A DNA stretch of 64,000 nt from Cyclobacteriaceae bacterium (GTDB taxonomy: Bacteria; Bacteroidota; Bacteroidia; Cytophagales; Cyclobacteriaceae). The translations under genes and the position numbers were made by a program. This document shows, piece by piece, positions 52,110 through 61,444 of the stretch. How positions within the stretch are numbered: the first letter of the stretch is position 1; every line of letters starts with the position of its first letter. The stretch is taken from the NCBI GenBank assembly GCA_028285685.1, contig JANQOR010000028.1:1-64000 (forward strand). The letters are read 5' to 3'. The notes beneath the pieces are model-generated. The model was not told where the DNA came from and did not search any database. It saw nothing but the letters and a program-made list of their open reading frames with translations.

Positions 52110-53570
52110 ATGAAAATCAAGCTATACCTGATCTTCCTGTTTCTTTCTTACATCTGCCTTTGTCAGGGTAATAATAGCGTGGCGACTAAGTTATCCCCAA
52201 AACAACTTCAACAAGATTTCGACCTCTTTCGCACGGTCCTCCTTTATGCACATCCGCATCCAAACCGAATTCACGACAAACAGTCGTTCGATCAGGAATT
52301 GGATATGTACCGGTCCTTGTTAAAAGACTCCTTGACTTCCCTTGAGTTTTTTCAGATCGTTTCATCTGCAATGTCGAATGTTGGCGAAGCGCATTCAAAC
52401 GTTGAAATTTCAGAACAAATCAAAACGGATATCAAAACAAGAGCTAAGCTACTTCCCTTTGACGTCCATATTTCTGAAAAAAGAGCCTTCATCCGCAAAG
52501 GCCTCTCAGACGAATCTGGCGAATTAGTTGGACATGAGCTCCTCTCTATCAATGGAAAAAAGATTGATCAAATAATGCAGATAACCGATAGTATCTCATG
52601 TCAAGGTACCGGTTACAATCAAGCTCGTATCTACAGGACTTTATCCTATTCACGGAATTTCGCCCTTGCATTCTTCCTGTATATCGATCAGAGTCAATCT
52701 TATTTGATCGAGTATAGGGCCTTAGGAAAAGAAGAAGTAAAAGCGACAGTTCTGGATGGCATTTTACCGGATTTTGAGATAGCTACCTCGTTAAGTCCAC
52801 CAGAAACCAAACCGCCATTTTCGTTAACGATCGATGAGAGCAGGGACGTGGCTATCATTGAGGTGAAAACATTTGCGCATTTCATCATTCACTATAAAGT
52901 CAAAGAATACCTGAAATTCTATCAGAAGTCATTCGCACAAATTGAAGAGGTGGGCGTCTCTAACCTGATCATTGACGTACGAGGAAATCGTGGTGGGCAG
53001 GAAAAATTGGGAGGATACCTACTGTCCTACCTCATTGAAAACCCGATTCAGGTCCACCAATACATTTTTGCAAAGCGACTGGATTATCCGCTTCTTGATT
53101 CCCTGGGTGTTTTCCACCACACCTTCAGTTCGAAAAAGTTTCAAGCTGCTGATTCGGGTTATGTTATGATCGACGATAGGAGTTCGATGTTGGCATCCAT
53201 TGAACCAGCCAAGAAAAACAAATTCACGGGAGACGTTTATATCCTAGCTGATGGCAACTGCTTCTCAGCTTGCAACATCTTTGTCGCCCTTGCAGACTTC
53301 CATAAGGTCGGAAGAATTGTTGGTGAGGAGTCTGGCGGAAATTACCAAGACTCAGAAGGCTATTGGGCCACTATTTTCCAACTACCAAATAGTGGATTGG
53401 GAATAGAGTTCCGATTGTGGCATTTGCGGACCGCAGTTGAAAGCCCTCTGCACGGCCGAGGCATCTCACCAGATGTTTCAGTCCAGCCCACAGTCAATGA
53501 TATTCTCGCAGATAGAGACGCTTCAATCGAAAAAGTTTACGAACTTATACGTCAAACCAAAAGTCAATGA
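52110..53570 (+). CDS. S41 family peptidase, exported
   Basis: A 486-residue protein with a signal peptide (about 1-20, ending LCQG). The S41 (tail-specific protease) core occupies the second half: NLIIDVRGNRGGQEKLGGYLLSYL, then ADGNCFSACNIF with the candidate nucleophile Ser386, and IVGEESGGN. A PDZ-like stretch (GHELLSINGKKIDQIMQI) precedes it. It overlaps the S33 peptidase gene by four bases (ATGA), so the two exported peptidases are made together. Confidence 0.88.
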   Translation: MKIKLYLIFLFLSYICLCQGNNSVATKLSPKQLQQDFDLFRTVLLYAHPHPNRIHDKQSFDQELDMYRSLLKDSLTSLEFFQIVSSAMSNVGEAHSNVEISEQIKTDIKTRAKLLPFDVHISEKRAFIRKGLSDESGELVGHELLSINGKKIDQIMQITDSISCQGTGYNQARIYRTLSYSRNFALAFFLYIDQSQSYLIEYRALGKEEVKATVLDGILPDFEIATSLSPPETKPPFSLTIDESRDVAIIEVKTFAHFIIHYKVKEYLKFYQKSFAQIEEVGVSNLIIDVRGNRGGQEKLGGYLLSYLIENPIQVHQYIFAKRLDYPLLDSLGVFHHTFSSKKFQAADSGYVMIDDRSSMLASIEPAKKNKFTGDVYILADGNCFSACNIFVALADFHKVGRIVGEESGGNYQDSEGYWATIFQLPNSGLGIEFRLWHLRTAVESPLHGRGISPDVSVQPTVNDILADRDASIEKVYELIRQTKSQ

Positions 53571-55006
53571 GGGCAAACGTTCTGAAAAAAATTCTAACAA
53601 TAGCTTTCCTGCCGCTATTCACTACCTGTCAAAGTCAGCTGGAGGTCGACAATTCTCACTGTGATCTTACTAATGGCATCTTAGTAGCTGAGGAGTTCAG
53701 ATGTGGATCCATTCAAGTTTCCGAAAACCATGAAGCTAAAGACGGTAAAAAAATCCAGATCTCATACATCTTGATAAAGTCAAAAAATAAGGAGTCAAAA
53801 AAGCATCCCGTTCTTCACTTTACCGGAGGGCCTGGAGGTCCGTCCCTGACCAAGGGAAGGATCAGAAATTGGAAACAACATCCATTCAGGGAAGAACGTG
53901 ATATCATCATTTTTGATCAACGCGGGATTGGATACTCATCGGCCGTTCCCAATATCGAATCTGATCTGCTCAGAATTATGGCCGATGATCTGACCTATGA
54001 AGAAGAACTAGTACAGACTAACGAGACTATTTCTAATTACAGGAAGGAATGTAAGCAACAGAATATCAAGCTCGCTCATTACAACTCTTTCCAAAACGCC
54101 AATGATGCCGGAGTTCTCATGAATCACTTAGGCTATGACCAGTACAACTTGTATGGCGGTTCGTACGGCACCAGGTTAGCGCGAATTGTACAAGACAAAT
54201 TTCGCCAACAAGTCAATGCGGTAATCCTTAATTCACCCTCTCCCCTTTCAGGGGATTTTCTGGTTGACCGACTCGAAAATTATCTAAAGGCCTTGAATCG
54301 AATCTTTGACTATTGCGCTAATGACCCAGCCTGTTCCAGAGAATATCCGAACCTGAAGGATAATTATTTAAAGGCACTTGAGCGGTTGAAAAGTGAACCG
54401 ATCAGTGTGACAGTTGATGATCTGAATTTTACCGTAAATGTCCAGGATGGCATTTACCTACTAAGAAGAATGCTCTACCGAACCGATTCCCGAACAGAGA
54501 TCCCAAAATTGATCCAAGCTTTTTTAGACGGGGGCGGCCCAAATGTTGAGGAGATTGTCACCTATGAGATGCAATTTACAGGTGGCTTCAACGCATCAAT
54601 GATGATGGCAGTTGAGCGACACGAGCAATACAACCCTGCCTACACATCAACTGCTGTTGAAAAGTACTATGAATCTTCCGAGCTACTCCCAGCCAAACTG
54701 GGGTATTTCTCATCTCTTTACGAAGCGTGCAGAGACTGGCACAACAATCCTTTAGCAGAAAATCAGAAAGAATTCGAGCCATCCTCCATTCCAACCTTAA
54801 TTATGGTCAATCAATATGATCCAGTTACACCACCTGAAAATGGACCACTAATGATGACGTCTTTATCCAACGGTCAATTGTACGTACTGGATGAAGGTGG
54901 TCATGGTGGTGGTAATGCCGCATGCAGAAGTAGGGTGATGATCGACTTTATGGATAATCCCTTAGGAAAGATTGATACGTCCTGTTTGAATATTTACAAA
55001 AAGTAA
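53567..55006 (+). CDS. Exported alpha/beta hydrolase, S33 tripeptidyl aminopeptidase-like
   Basis: A 479-residue hydrolase with an N-terminal lipobox-like segment (FLPLFTTCQSQ, Cys21). The oxyanion block HFTGGPGGPS and nucleophile Ser199 in GGSYGTRLA are followed near the C-terminus by the acid in NQYDPVTPPENG and the histidine in DEGGHGGGNAACR. This is the layout of proline iminopeptidase/tripeptidyl aminopeptidase enzymes with a TAP-like C-terminal part. It starts within the S41 gene's stop. Confidence 0.9.
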   Translation: MRANVLKKILTIAFLPLFTTCQSQLEVDNSHCDLTNGILVAEEFRCGSIQVSENHEAKDGKKIQISYILIKSKNKESKKHPVLHFTGGPGGPSLTKGRIRNWKQHPFREERDIIIFDQRGIGYSSAVPNIESDLLRIMADDLTYEEELVQTNETISNYRKECKQQNIKLAHYNSFQNANDAGVLMNHLGYDQYNLYGGSYGTRLARIVQDKFRQQVNAVILNSPSPLSGDFLVDRLENYLKALNRIFDYCANDPACSREYPNLKDNYLKALERLKSEPISVTVDDLNFTVNVQDGIYLLRRMLYRTDSRTEIPKLIQAFLDGGGPNVEEIVTYEMQFTGGFNASMMMAVERHEQYNPAYTSTAVEKYYESSELLPAKLGYFSSLYEACRDWHNNPLAENQKEFEPSSIPTLIMVNQYDPVTPPENGPLMMTSLSNGQLYVLDEGGHGGGNAACRSRVMIDFMDNPLGKIDTSCLNIYKK

Positions 55007-55045
55007 TATCCTTGTGGCCGCAGCCTCAACTAGGCTACTAAAAAC

Positions 55046-56818
55046 ATGAAAGAGTACCAAAAGCTACAACTCCGTTATACACGGGATCTGGATGACCTAG
55101 CGACGAAATTCGATTGGATCAGTGGTATTCGGCTGCTATTTGCTCTGGCGTTCGTCTTCAATCTGTATCTCTATCTGCAACCAGGAAATTCCTTTTTGAT
55201 CATTTTACTACCAATTCTTGCCATTGCTTTTTTACTGGCTGTTCGGGAGCATCAAAAAGTTTCATGGAAGAAGTTGCTTAAGAAAACGCTTAAAAGGATC
55301 AATGTTGATGAAGCCAGTTACCTGGATGGCAAAAAAATCCCATTCGGGAACGGAGCAGAATTCATCAATCCTACCCATGCCTTCTCTCATGATTTGGATT
55401 TCTTTGGAGAACATTCTCTTTTTCATAACCTGAACAGAACTTCTACGCGAATGGGCAATCGGGTCCTGGCTTCCTCGCTCACTTCCACTCTTTCCCCAGA
55501 CGAAATAGTCAAAACACAAAGTGCAATTAAGGAATTGGAACCCAATGTCGACTGGAGGCAAGAGGTTCAGGCTTTAGGCATGATCAAACAAGATGATGAA
55601 GAGAGCTACAAAGATCTGTTGTCCTGGGCTCGGAAGGAACGACCAGAATTGTCCAAAGCTGCGATTTTTGCCTCGTATGCCATTCCCTCTCTTGTCATCC
55701 CATCTTTGGTCATCTACTTCACTACTCCTTTGGCCATTTTCGGAAACATCTCCCTGCTTCTGTTTGTCATCAACCTGTTGATTGTTGGATTGCACAAAAA
55801 GCGGATCGAAGGCGAAATAATTGGATCCACAGAAATAGATAAGGTTCTGAGACAATACAGCTTAATTCTTGAAAAAGTTGAGCAAGAAGAATTTAAGTCG
55901 GCCAGGTTGAAGGAATTGCAAGATGCACTTTCGACGGGCCAGACAACAGCGAGCATAAAGATTTCCCAACTATCTACTCTTTTTGGACAGCTCGATCACG
56001 TTCAAAACGTCTTTGCCAGTCCACTGCTGAACGGACTTTTCCTATTCCACATGCATACGCTTAGGTCACTGGATCAGTGGCGAGCTAAATGGGCACGCCA
56101 TGTTTATGACTGGTTGGAAGTCATCGGAAACGTTGAAGCGCTGAACAGTTTAGCACATTTTGCCCACAATAACCCAGAGTACGTTTATCCTGAACTTAAT
56201 GAAAACCAGACAATTGAATTTCAAAACCTTGGGCATCCTCTCATCAACTCAGAGACCCGGGTTAACAACGATGTAACTTTCAACACACAGAGTTTCTTTA
56301 TACTCACCGGCTCAAACATGTCGGGAAAGAGTACTTTTCTTCGAACACTTGGGGTAAACATGGTCCTAACAAGTATTGGTGCTCCTGTCTGCGCGAGTGC
56401 TGCCAATGTCCATCCCCTCCCCGTCTTGGTTTCTATGCGAATGTCGGATTCACTAAATGAGAGTGAATCGTACTTTTTCGCTGAGGTCAAGCGACTCAAG
56501 AAAATAATGGACAGCCTTGATAGAATGACTGGCTTTGTCCTTTTGGACGAAATTCTTCGGGGTACAAACTCAGACGACAAACGATCCGGTACAATTGAGG
56601 TAATAAGAAAGATGGTGGAAAAAAAGGCAATTGGCGTCATTGCCACCCATGATTTGGAAGTTTGCAAAACTGAAAAGGAGGACCCTGAAAAACTTGCTAA
56701 CAAGTGTTTCGAAGTGGAAATTCAAAATAATGAACTCGTATTCGACTACAAGCTTAGAGAGGGTATTTGCAAAAATAAGAGTGCTACTTTTTTGATGGAG
56801 AAGATTGGGGTTATCTGA
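55046..56818 (+). CDS. Membrane-associated MutS-family ATPase
   Basis: A 590-residue protein with two hydrophobic hairpins, about residues 28-66 and 208-250, then a MutS core/clamp-like helical region and a complete MutS ATPase domain. Walker A is GSNMSGKST at 422-430, Walker B is VLLDEILRGTNSDDKRSG, and the IATHDLEV switch follows. The mismatch-recognition domain of MutS1 and the Smr nuclease of MutS2 are both absent. This form recurs in Bacteroidota as 'MutS-related protein' with unknown function. It lies 39 nt after the S33 gene. Confidence 0.87.
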   Translation: MKEYQKLQLRYTRDLDDLATKFDWISGIRLLFALAFVFNLYLYLQPGNSFLIILLPILAIAFLLAVREHQKVSWKKLLKKTLKRINVDEASYLDGKKIPFGNGAEFINPTHAFSHDLDFFGEHSLFHNLNRTSTRMGNRVLASSLTSTLSPDEIVKTQSAIKELEPNVDWRQEVQALGMIKQDDEESYKDLLSWARKERPELSKAAIFASYAIPSLVIPSLVIYFTTPLAIFGNISLLLFVINLLIVGLHKKRIEGEIIGSTEIDKVLRQYSLILEKVEQEEFKSARLKELQDALSTGQTTASIKISQLSTLFGQLDHVQNVFASPLLNGLFLFHMHTLRSLDQWRAKWARHVYDWLEVIGNVEALNSLAHFAHNNPEYVYPELNENQTIEFQNLGHPLINSETRVNNDVTFNTQSFFILTGSNMSGKSTFLRTLGVNMVLTSIGAPVCASAANVHPLPVLVSMRMSDSLNESESYFFAEVKRLKKIMDSLDRMTGFVLLDEILRGTNSDDKRSGTIEVIRKMVEKKAIGVIATHDLEVCKTEKEDPEKLANKCFEVEIQNNELVFDYKLREGICKNKSATFLMEKIGVI

Positions 56819-56903
56819 GCCTTGCCGGATATGAAGCTGCCAAAAACGACTTTCCTGAGTTTTTCAATAACTTGAGTGACGAAAGATCATTCTAAATAAA
56901 GCT

Positions 56904-57749
56904 ATGGCTACAAATTTCCAATTCCTTGTTGATACTAGTTGGTTATCTGAGCACCTGTCAGACGAAAACCTCGTCATTGTAGACTGCCACTGGGATTCCA
57001 ACGCCTATATCAGGTCCCATATCCCTGGGGCGGTGATGCGTCCCGGACACCCTTACGTTAAGTCCGAATCGAACGGCGAACCAGAAAAATACCTACCGAC
57101 CGAGCAAGAGTTTACTGAGATGCTACAAGAACTTGGGATAGACGATAGTTCGACTGTCATCTGCTATGATGAATGGGATAACCACTTTGCAACACGGTTT
57201 TGGTGGGTATTAACATATTATGGACATGAGCATGTAAAACTCCTCGATGGCGGATGGCAGGCCTGGGTCTCAGATGGTTTGCCAATCTCGTTCACCACTC
57301 CAACCATTTCGCCAATCGAGAATCATTTTTACGTAAAGGAGAACTCAAAATGGAAAGCTGACCTTCAAGAGGTACTTGACAATCACATCGACGATAACTG
57401 GCAAATTTTGGATGTCCGTTCTGATGAAGAGTTTAATGGAACGGATCAAACCAACCTTCGGGCAGGTCACGTTCCGGGGGCTCTCCATCTAGAGTGGAAG
57501 CAATTGCTCGATTCAACACGTTCAACTAAGGGAGTCAACTACTTTAAGTCGCCCGAAGATATAGCCACGCTCTTTAATGAGATTGGTATTGACCGCAGCA
57601 AAACAACTGTGGTCCATTGCCAGTCAGGGGTTCGGGCGAGCTTCACATTCTTTTGCCTTAATATGCTGGGCTATCCCAATATCAAGCTCTACGATGGCTC
57701 CATGAGTGAATGGGCGAACCGAGAAGACACCCCACTGGAAAGCACTTGA
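56904..57749 (+). CDS. Sulfurtransferase with two rhodanese domains
   Basis: A 281-residue tandem rhodanese of the thiosulfate/3-mercaptopyruvate sulfurtransferase type. The inactive N-domain (about 10-130) contains SDENLVIVDCHWDSNAYIRSHIPGAV. The active C-domain has the loop HCQSGVRAS with persulfide-forming Cys239. The loop CQSGVRA is closer to thiosulfate than to mercaptopyruvate enzymes, which usually read CGSGVTA. It is cytoplasmic and stands alone. Confidence 0.92.
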   Translation: MATNFQFLVDTSWLSEHLSDENLVIVDCHWDSNAYIRSHIPGAVMRPGHPYVKSESNGEPEKYLPTEQEFTEMLQELGIDDSSTVICYDEWDNHFATRFWWVLTYYGHEHVKLLDGGWQAWVSDGLPISFTTPTISPIENHFYVKENSKWKADLQEVLDNHIDDNWQILDVRSDEEFNGTDQTNLRAGHVPGALHLEWKQLLDSTRSTKGVNYFKSPEDIATLFNEIGIDRSKTTVVHCQSGVRASFTFFCLNMLGYPNIKLYDGSMSEWANREDTPLEST

Positions 57750-57806
57750 TAGAAAAGAAGAGCTACCATTCAGCTCGACATGATTCTAGAGTTCAAATAA
57801 TCACAT

Positions 57807-58157
57807 TCAATCTTTTCTTAGATAAAAAACCGCGCCACAAAAGCCGGCGATGATCACTGTTACGATCACACGGCTAAACTCTCCATGAATGGCATGTGTG
57901 AGCGCTGCCCCAATCATTATAATGCCAAGTCCTAATGCAGCCTTCGAAGCAAACTTGGGAATGAAAACCAAGATGGCGCCAATTAGTTCAAGAGCACCGA
58001 TCACCAGGTAGAAGTTGTCAGGAAAGCCCCATCGATCGAAATCCTTGGCCCATGCATCAGGTCTTGTAAATTTGGCCTGACCTGCCAACAAAAACTCCAA
58101 GCCTAGTAGCACCTGAAGCACCCATGTTAAAATTTTTCTTCCTTTTCCTTGTTTCAT
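57807..58157 (-). CDS. DoxX family membrane protein
   Basis: A 116-residue protein with four predicted transmembrane helices. It opens with VLQVLLGLEFLLAGQAKFTRPDAWAKDFDRWGFP, the DoxX signature that includes the AGxxKF motif. Members are poorly understood small integral membrane proteins sometimes linked to thiosulfate:quinone oxidation. The nearby sulfurtransferase gene is convergent, so a link to sulfur metabolism is only suggestive. Confidence 0.85.
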   Translation of the reverse strand: MKQGKGRKILTWVLQVLLGLEFLLAGQAKFTRPDAWAKDFDRWGFPDNFYLVIGALELIGAILVFIPKFASKAALGLGIIMIGAALTHAIHGEFSRVIVTVIIAGFCGAVFYLRKD

Positions 58158-58314
58158 TTTTGATCAAATTTTGAGTAACCTTAAGTGAAGGGCGCCGTCT
58201 ACTCAAAATGGAAAATCAAGAGGCCACGCACCCTCACCCAGGTTGTTTTAAATAGTTTGAGAAATTTATGTGGACTTGCTAAGTCACACGTGTCACTTTA
58301 TAAACTGAAACAAA

Positions 58315-59466
58315 ATGATTCCATTCTCAGCTGGGATGAGCCTGGATTTTCAAACCGCGCTGATGTTCATAGCAGTTCTTGGACTGGTTTGGGCCTATTT
58401 CCTATTTACTCATCGTAGGGGAAATCTCTCGGCGAATCGATTCCTTGCTGCACTTATCTCTGTACTAGCTATCTTCCTGTTACGTAGAACGGCAGATATC
58501 GAAGAAGATAGCATCGGCCTATACCTGTATTTTATTTCTCACGGGTTTATTTTTCTCATCGGCCCATCCATCTATTTTCATATAACTTCCCTGATTGGAG
58601 AAAAGGTAGGTAGATATCGTCTTCTCGGACACTTCATGGCCGCAATCCTTGCAATTGCTTTTATGACCGTCCTGTTCTTTTTAAGAGATCGAATAGACAA
58701 GGTGCAGGATCATACCGCCATAAAAGTTTCTTCCATTATATTCATAAGTCTCCAGGTGATTCATCTCGTGGGTTATCTCATTTATTCCGGGAAATTGGTT
58801 TCAGCTTATGCAAAAAAGTGCGAGTCTTTTTATTCAACACTTTCACGGATCAATCTGAAGTGGATTAGACACCTCCTATTGATCACTTCGATTTTGGGTG
58901 CTGCAATTCTCGGCATGCACTTGCTCATAGTTACAGGAGGATATTATGAAATCAACAACACGGTAGATTTTCTGTTCCTGCTGCTGGTCTCCATTATCAT
59001 AGCAAGCATCGTGTATAAATCCTGGAGACAGCCGGAAATCGTGTCGGGCCTTTATGAAGAATCTGGGAAATATAAGAATTCGCCACTCTCTGAAGCAGAC
59101 TCTGATATGCTTAAGGTAAAACTGGAAGCGTTGCTGGAAAAGGAAAAGGCATACCTTACACAAGAACTTAATCTTAATCAATTGGCTGAGTTGATTGGTA
59201 CACAGTCATACCTGTTATCGCAGCTCTTGAACGAAAAGTACGGGGAAAACTTTTTCAACTTCATCAACGGGCATCGAATCAATTTCGCTAAGCAGAAGAT
59301 TCAGGATGGCTATCTCTCTTCCCGAACTCTGGAAGCTATTGCCTATGAATCAGGTTTTAACAGCAAAAGCACTTTCAACAGGGCTTTTAAAAAGAAAGTT
59401 GGCTGCTCACCAAAGGAATTCTATCAATCGGTGAAAGAACAGGTCGTGCAAGAAAATGGACACTAA
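58315..59466 (+). CDS. AraC family regulator with membrane-embedded N-terminal domain
   Basis: A 383-residue protein. About seven hydrophobic helices fill residues 10-235 (for example ALMFIAVLGLVWAYFLF and LLLITSILGAAILGMHLLIV). A cytoplasmic AraC-type HTH covers residues 275-375, with LNLNQLAELIGTQSYLLSQLLNEKYG and TLEAIAYESGFNSKSTFNRAFKKKVG. Such membrane AraC proteins occur throughout Bacteroidota and may sense ligands in the membrane. A shared terminator lies just after the stop. Target genes unknown. Confidence 0.92.
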   Translation: MIPFSAGMSLDFQTALMFIAVLGLVWAYFLFTHRRGNLSANRFLAALISVLAIFLLRRTADIEEDSIGLYLYFISHGFIFLIGPSIYFHITSLIGEKVGRYRLLGHFMAAILAIAFMTVLFFLRDRIDKVQDHTAIKVSSIIFISLQVIHLVGYLIYSGKLVSAYAKKCESFYSTLSRINLKWIRHLLLITSILGAAILGMHLLIVTGGYYEINNTVDFLFLLLVSIIIASIVYKSWRQPEIVSGLYEESGKYKNSPLSEADSDMLKVKLEALLEKEKAYLTQELNLNQLAELIGTQSYLLSQLLNEKYGENFFNFINGHRINFAKQKIQDGYLSSRTLEAIAYESGFNSKSTFNRAFKKKVGCSPKEFYQSVKEQVVQENGH

Positions 59467-59467
59467 A

Positions 59468-59490
59468 AAAGGCGAGGGTTGCTCGCCTTT
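59468..59490. terminator. Bidirectional terminator between araC-like gene and LytTR operon
   Basis: AAAGGCGAG (59468-59476) and CTCGCCTTT (59482-59490) form a perfect 9-bp stem with a five-base loop. On the minus strand it is followed by six T, suiting the LytTR operon that ends at 59638. On the plus strand the T-run is short. Confidence 0.8.
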
Positions 59491-59637
59491 GGGTCGGTGT
59501 GGCCTACAAAGAATATTGCAGATCCAATCTAACCTCCAGTGAGATCTGACGGATTGTCAAACCTTAATTCAATATACGAATTTGAAGGTTCGAAACCAAG
59601 AAGATTGATCATTTTAGAAGCTTAATAGAGAAAAAAA

Positions 59638-60342
59638 TCAGCTTTCCACCCGCTGTAAAAATTCACGTCGGTAGCTAGCTCCAATAGGAAGGACTGTTTT
59701 ATCAATTTTTACCTGTGAAGCCTCGATGACATCAATATGTTCGAGACCCACAACATACGATTTATGTATTCTAAAAAATTGATCCGCAGGCAACCATGAA
59801 AAAATATCGGACATATTTGCCCGGACCAAAATCTTACGGTCAGGAGTATTAACCTCCAGGTAATTGCTCTGCTTCGCGACATACTGAATATCCGATAACC
59901 TCACTCTGTGTGTTTGTTTTCCACTTTTTAAAGAAATCACTGAATCACTACCCGGCTGCACCGACGCTACCGATTTCACACCAGGTTGGCTGTTAAACAG
60001 ATCCTCTGCTTTGCCTACAGCTTTTAAAAAACGCTCAAATACTATGGGCTTGACCAGGTAATCAACAGCATCCCATTCGTAGCTTTCAGCGGCATAGGAT
60101 GAGTACGCGGTGGTGAAGATGATCAGCGGTGTTCTTTTCAGTGCCTTTAAGAACTGAATACCGGTTAGGTTTGGCATGTTCACATCCAAAAAGATCAAAT
60201 CAATTTCCTCCTGTCGCAGAAAGTCCAGGGCTTTGAGAGGGTTCCTGAATTCACCGTTCAACTTCAAGGACGGAGTCTTTTCAACGTATCTTTTCAATAC
60301 ATCAATGGCGTGGGGTTCGTCATCTAAAATGATACAAGTCAT
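59638..60342 (-). CDS. LytTR family response regulator
   Basis: A 234-residue response regulator. The receiver domain has acidic pocket DDEP and phosphorylation site Asp53 in LIFLDVNMPNLTG, with the switch lysine in YLVKPIVFERF. The LytTR DNA-binding domain spans about 135-232 (GKQTHRVRLSDIQYVAKQSNYLEV and FRIHKSYVVGLEHID). It starts inside the stop of the upstream histidine kinase gene (four-base overlap), so the pair is one operon. Confidence 0.94.
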   Translation of the reverse strand: MTCIILDDEPHAIDVLKRYVEKTPSLKLNGEFRNPLKALDFLRQEEIDLIFLDVNMPNLTGIQFLKALKRTPLIIFTTAYSSYAAESYEWDAVDYLVKPIVFERFLKAVGKAEDLFNSQPGVKSVASVQPGSDSVISLKSGKQTHRVRLSDIQYVAKQSNYLEVNTPDRKILVRANMSDIFSWLPADQFFRIHKSYVVGLEHIDVIEASQVKIDKTVLPIGASYRREFLQRVES

Positions 60343-61235
60343 AGTTCCAACCTCAGGTGAATTTCAAAAGATTCTCCGGTCCCGATTATTTTAAGTTCGT
60401 GTTTACCAGGATAAAGCAGTGCCAATCTCCGCTTCACATTTTCCAAGCCTATCCCACTTGATTCCAGCGATTCTTTATCTCTTGCGTAGTTAAAATTAAA
60501 ACACCGAAATTCGATTTGCTCTGATGTCACTTTAATTGAAATTTCAATTCTAGACTCCTCCTCAATTCTGACACCATGCTTAAATGCATTTTCCACGAAC
60601 GGAAGTAGAATCATTGGAGCTATTGTTACTTTATCAGCATCCCCTTCAACATTCAGGTTTACGTCTAATTCACTCTTTGTAAACCTGATCTGACCTAGTC
60701 CGATGAAGTCCCTGAGATGGGCTATTTCCTTTTGCAAGGAAACTCGTGTCACCTTGCTATCATACAGCATGTACCTCATCAACCCTGACAGCATGGAGAT
60801 GGAGGTGGCTAATTCTTCACTTTTGTCACGTTGAGCAATAGAAAACAGGTTGTTCAGGGTGTTAAACAAAAAATGTGGATTGATCTGGGCGTGGAGAAAA
60901 TCCAGTTCGGTTGTCAGTTGATTTTCAATCAGTTCTCGTTTTTGACGCTCGTTTTTAAACGATTCTCTCACGAAATGAATGGTTAAGCTTATCAAAGTAA
61001 TTACCAGATACATCAACGGATTGACCCAAATCAGCCAAGATGGATGATGAGCCATGTGCTCAAGGGAGAACCGCTGAAATTGCCATGATAGTAGAACTTC
61101 GATGTAGGGAAACAAGATCAGCAACAGGCCGATCAAGAGAAAGACAAACAGCATACTTCTTTTCCTGAAAAGAGGAATTATCCATCTCCACAAGACGAAT
61201 ATGTATATCAGCTTAGTTAGAATTCCCGGCAGCAC
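60339..61235 (-). CDS. LytS-like sensor histidine kinase
   Basis: A 298-residue membrane kinase. Three to four hydrophobic helices lie within residues 5-90. The His_kinase domain has its phospho-acceptor His121 in FLHAQINPHFLFNTLNNL, followed by an ATPase region with LPFVENAFKHG and SGIGLENVKRRLALLYPG. There is no periplasmic sensor domain, so the stimulus is probably sensed in the membrane. The start is GTG at 61235. Partner of the adjacent LytTR regulator; divergent from an amidohydrolase gene. Confidence 0.93.
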   Translation of the reverse strand: MLPGILTKLIYIFVLWRWIIPLFRKRSMLFVFLLIGLLLILFPYIEVLLSWQFQRFSLEHMAHHPSWLIWVNPLMYLVITLISLTIHFVRESFKNERQKRELIENQLTTELDFLHAQINPHFLFNTLNNLFSIAQRDKSEELATSISMLSGLMRYMLYDSKVTRVSLQKEIAHLRDFIGLGQIRFTKSELDVNLNVEGDADKVTIAPMILLPFVENAFKHGVRIEEESRIEISIKVTSEQIEFRCFNFNYARDKESLESSGIGLENVKRRLALLYPGKHELKIIGTGESFEIHLRLEL

Positions 61236-61375
61236 ATGGTAAAACTAACATCAGTCTACAATGTGATCGTCGAAATGTGATGTATGAGTAGAAAAATGAG
61301 CTGAACCCACACTTTCTGTGATCCTGAGCCGAAATAACAAATACGATCGTTTGGAACCTCGACACTAGCGATACA

Positions 61376-61391
61376 CCACAATTAATTGTGG
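61376..61391. promoter_or_regulatory. 16-bp perfect palindrome in a divergent intergenic region
   Basis: CCACAATTAATTGTGG is its own reverse complement. It lies 54 bp upstream of the amidohydrolase start and about 140 bp from the kinase start. The size suits a homodimeric repressor. No regulator gene beside it is an obvious match, since LytTR proteins prefer direct repeats. Confidence 0.5.
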
Positions 61392-61444
61392 CGAGTTTCA
61401 TGGGAGTCTAGACTTGGGGTTTTTAAAAGTCAAAAACTACTATT

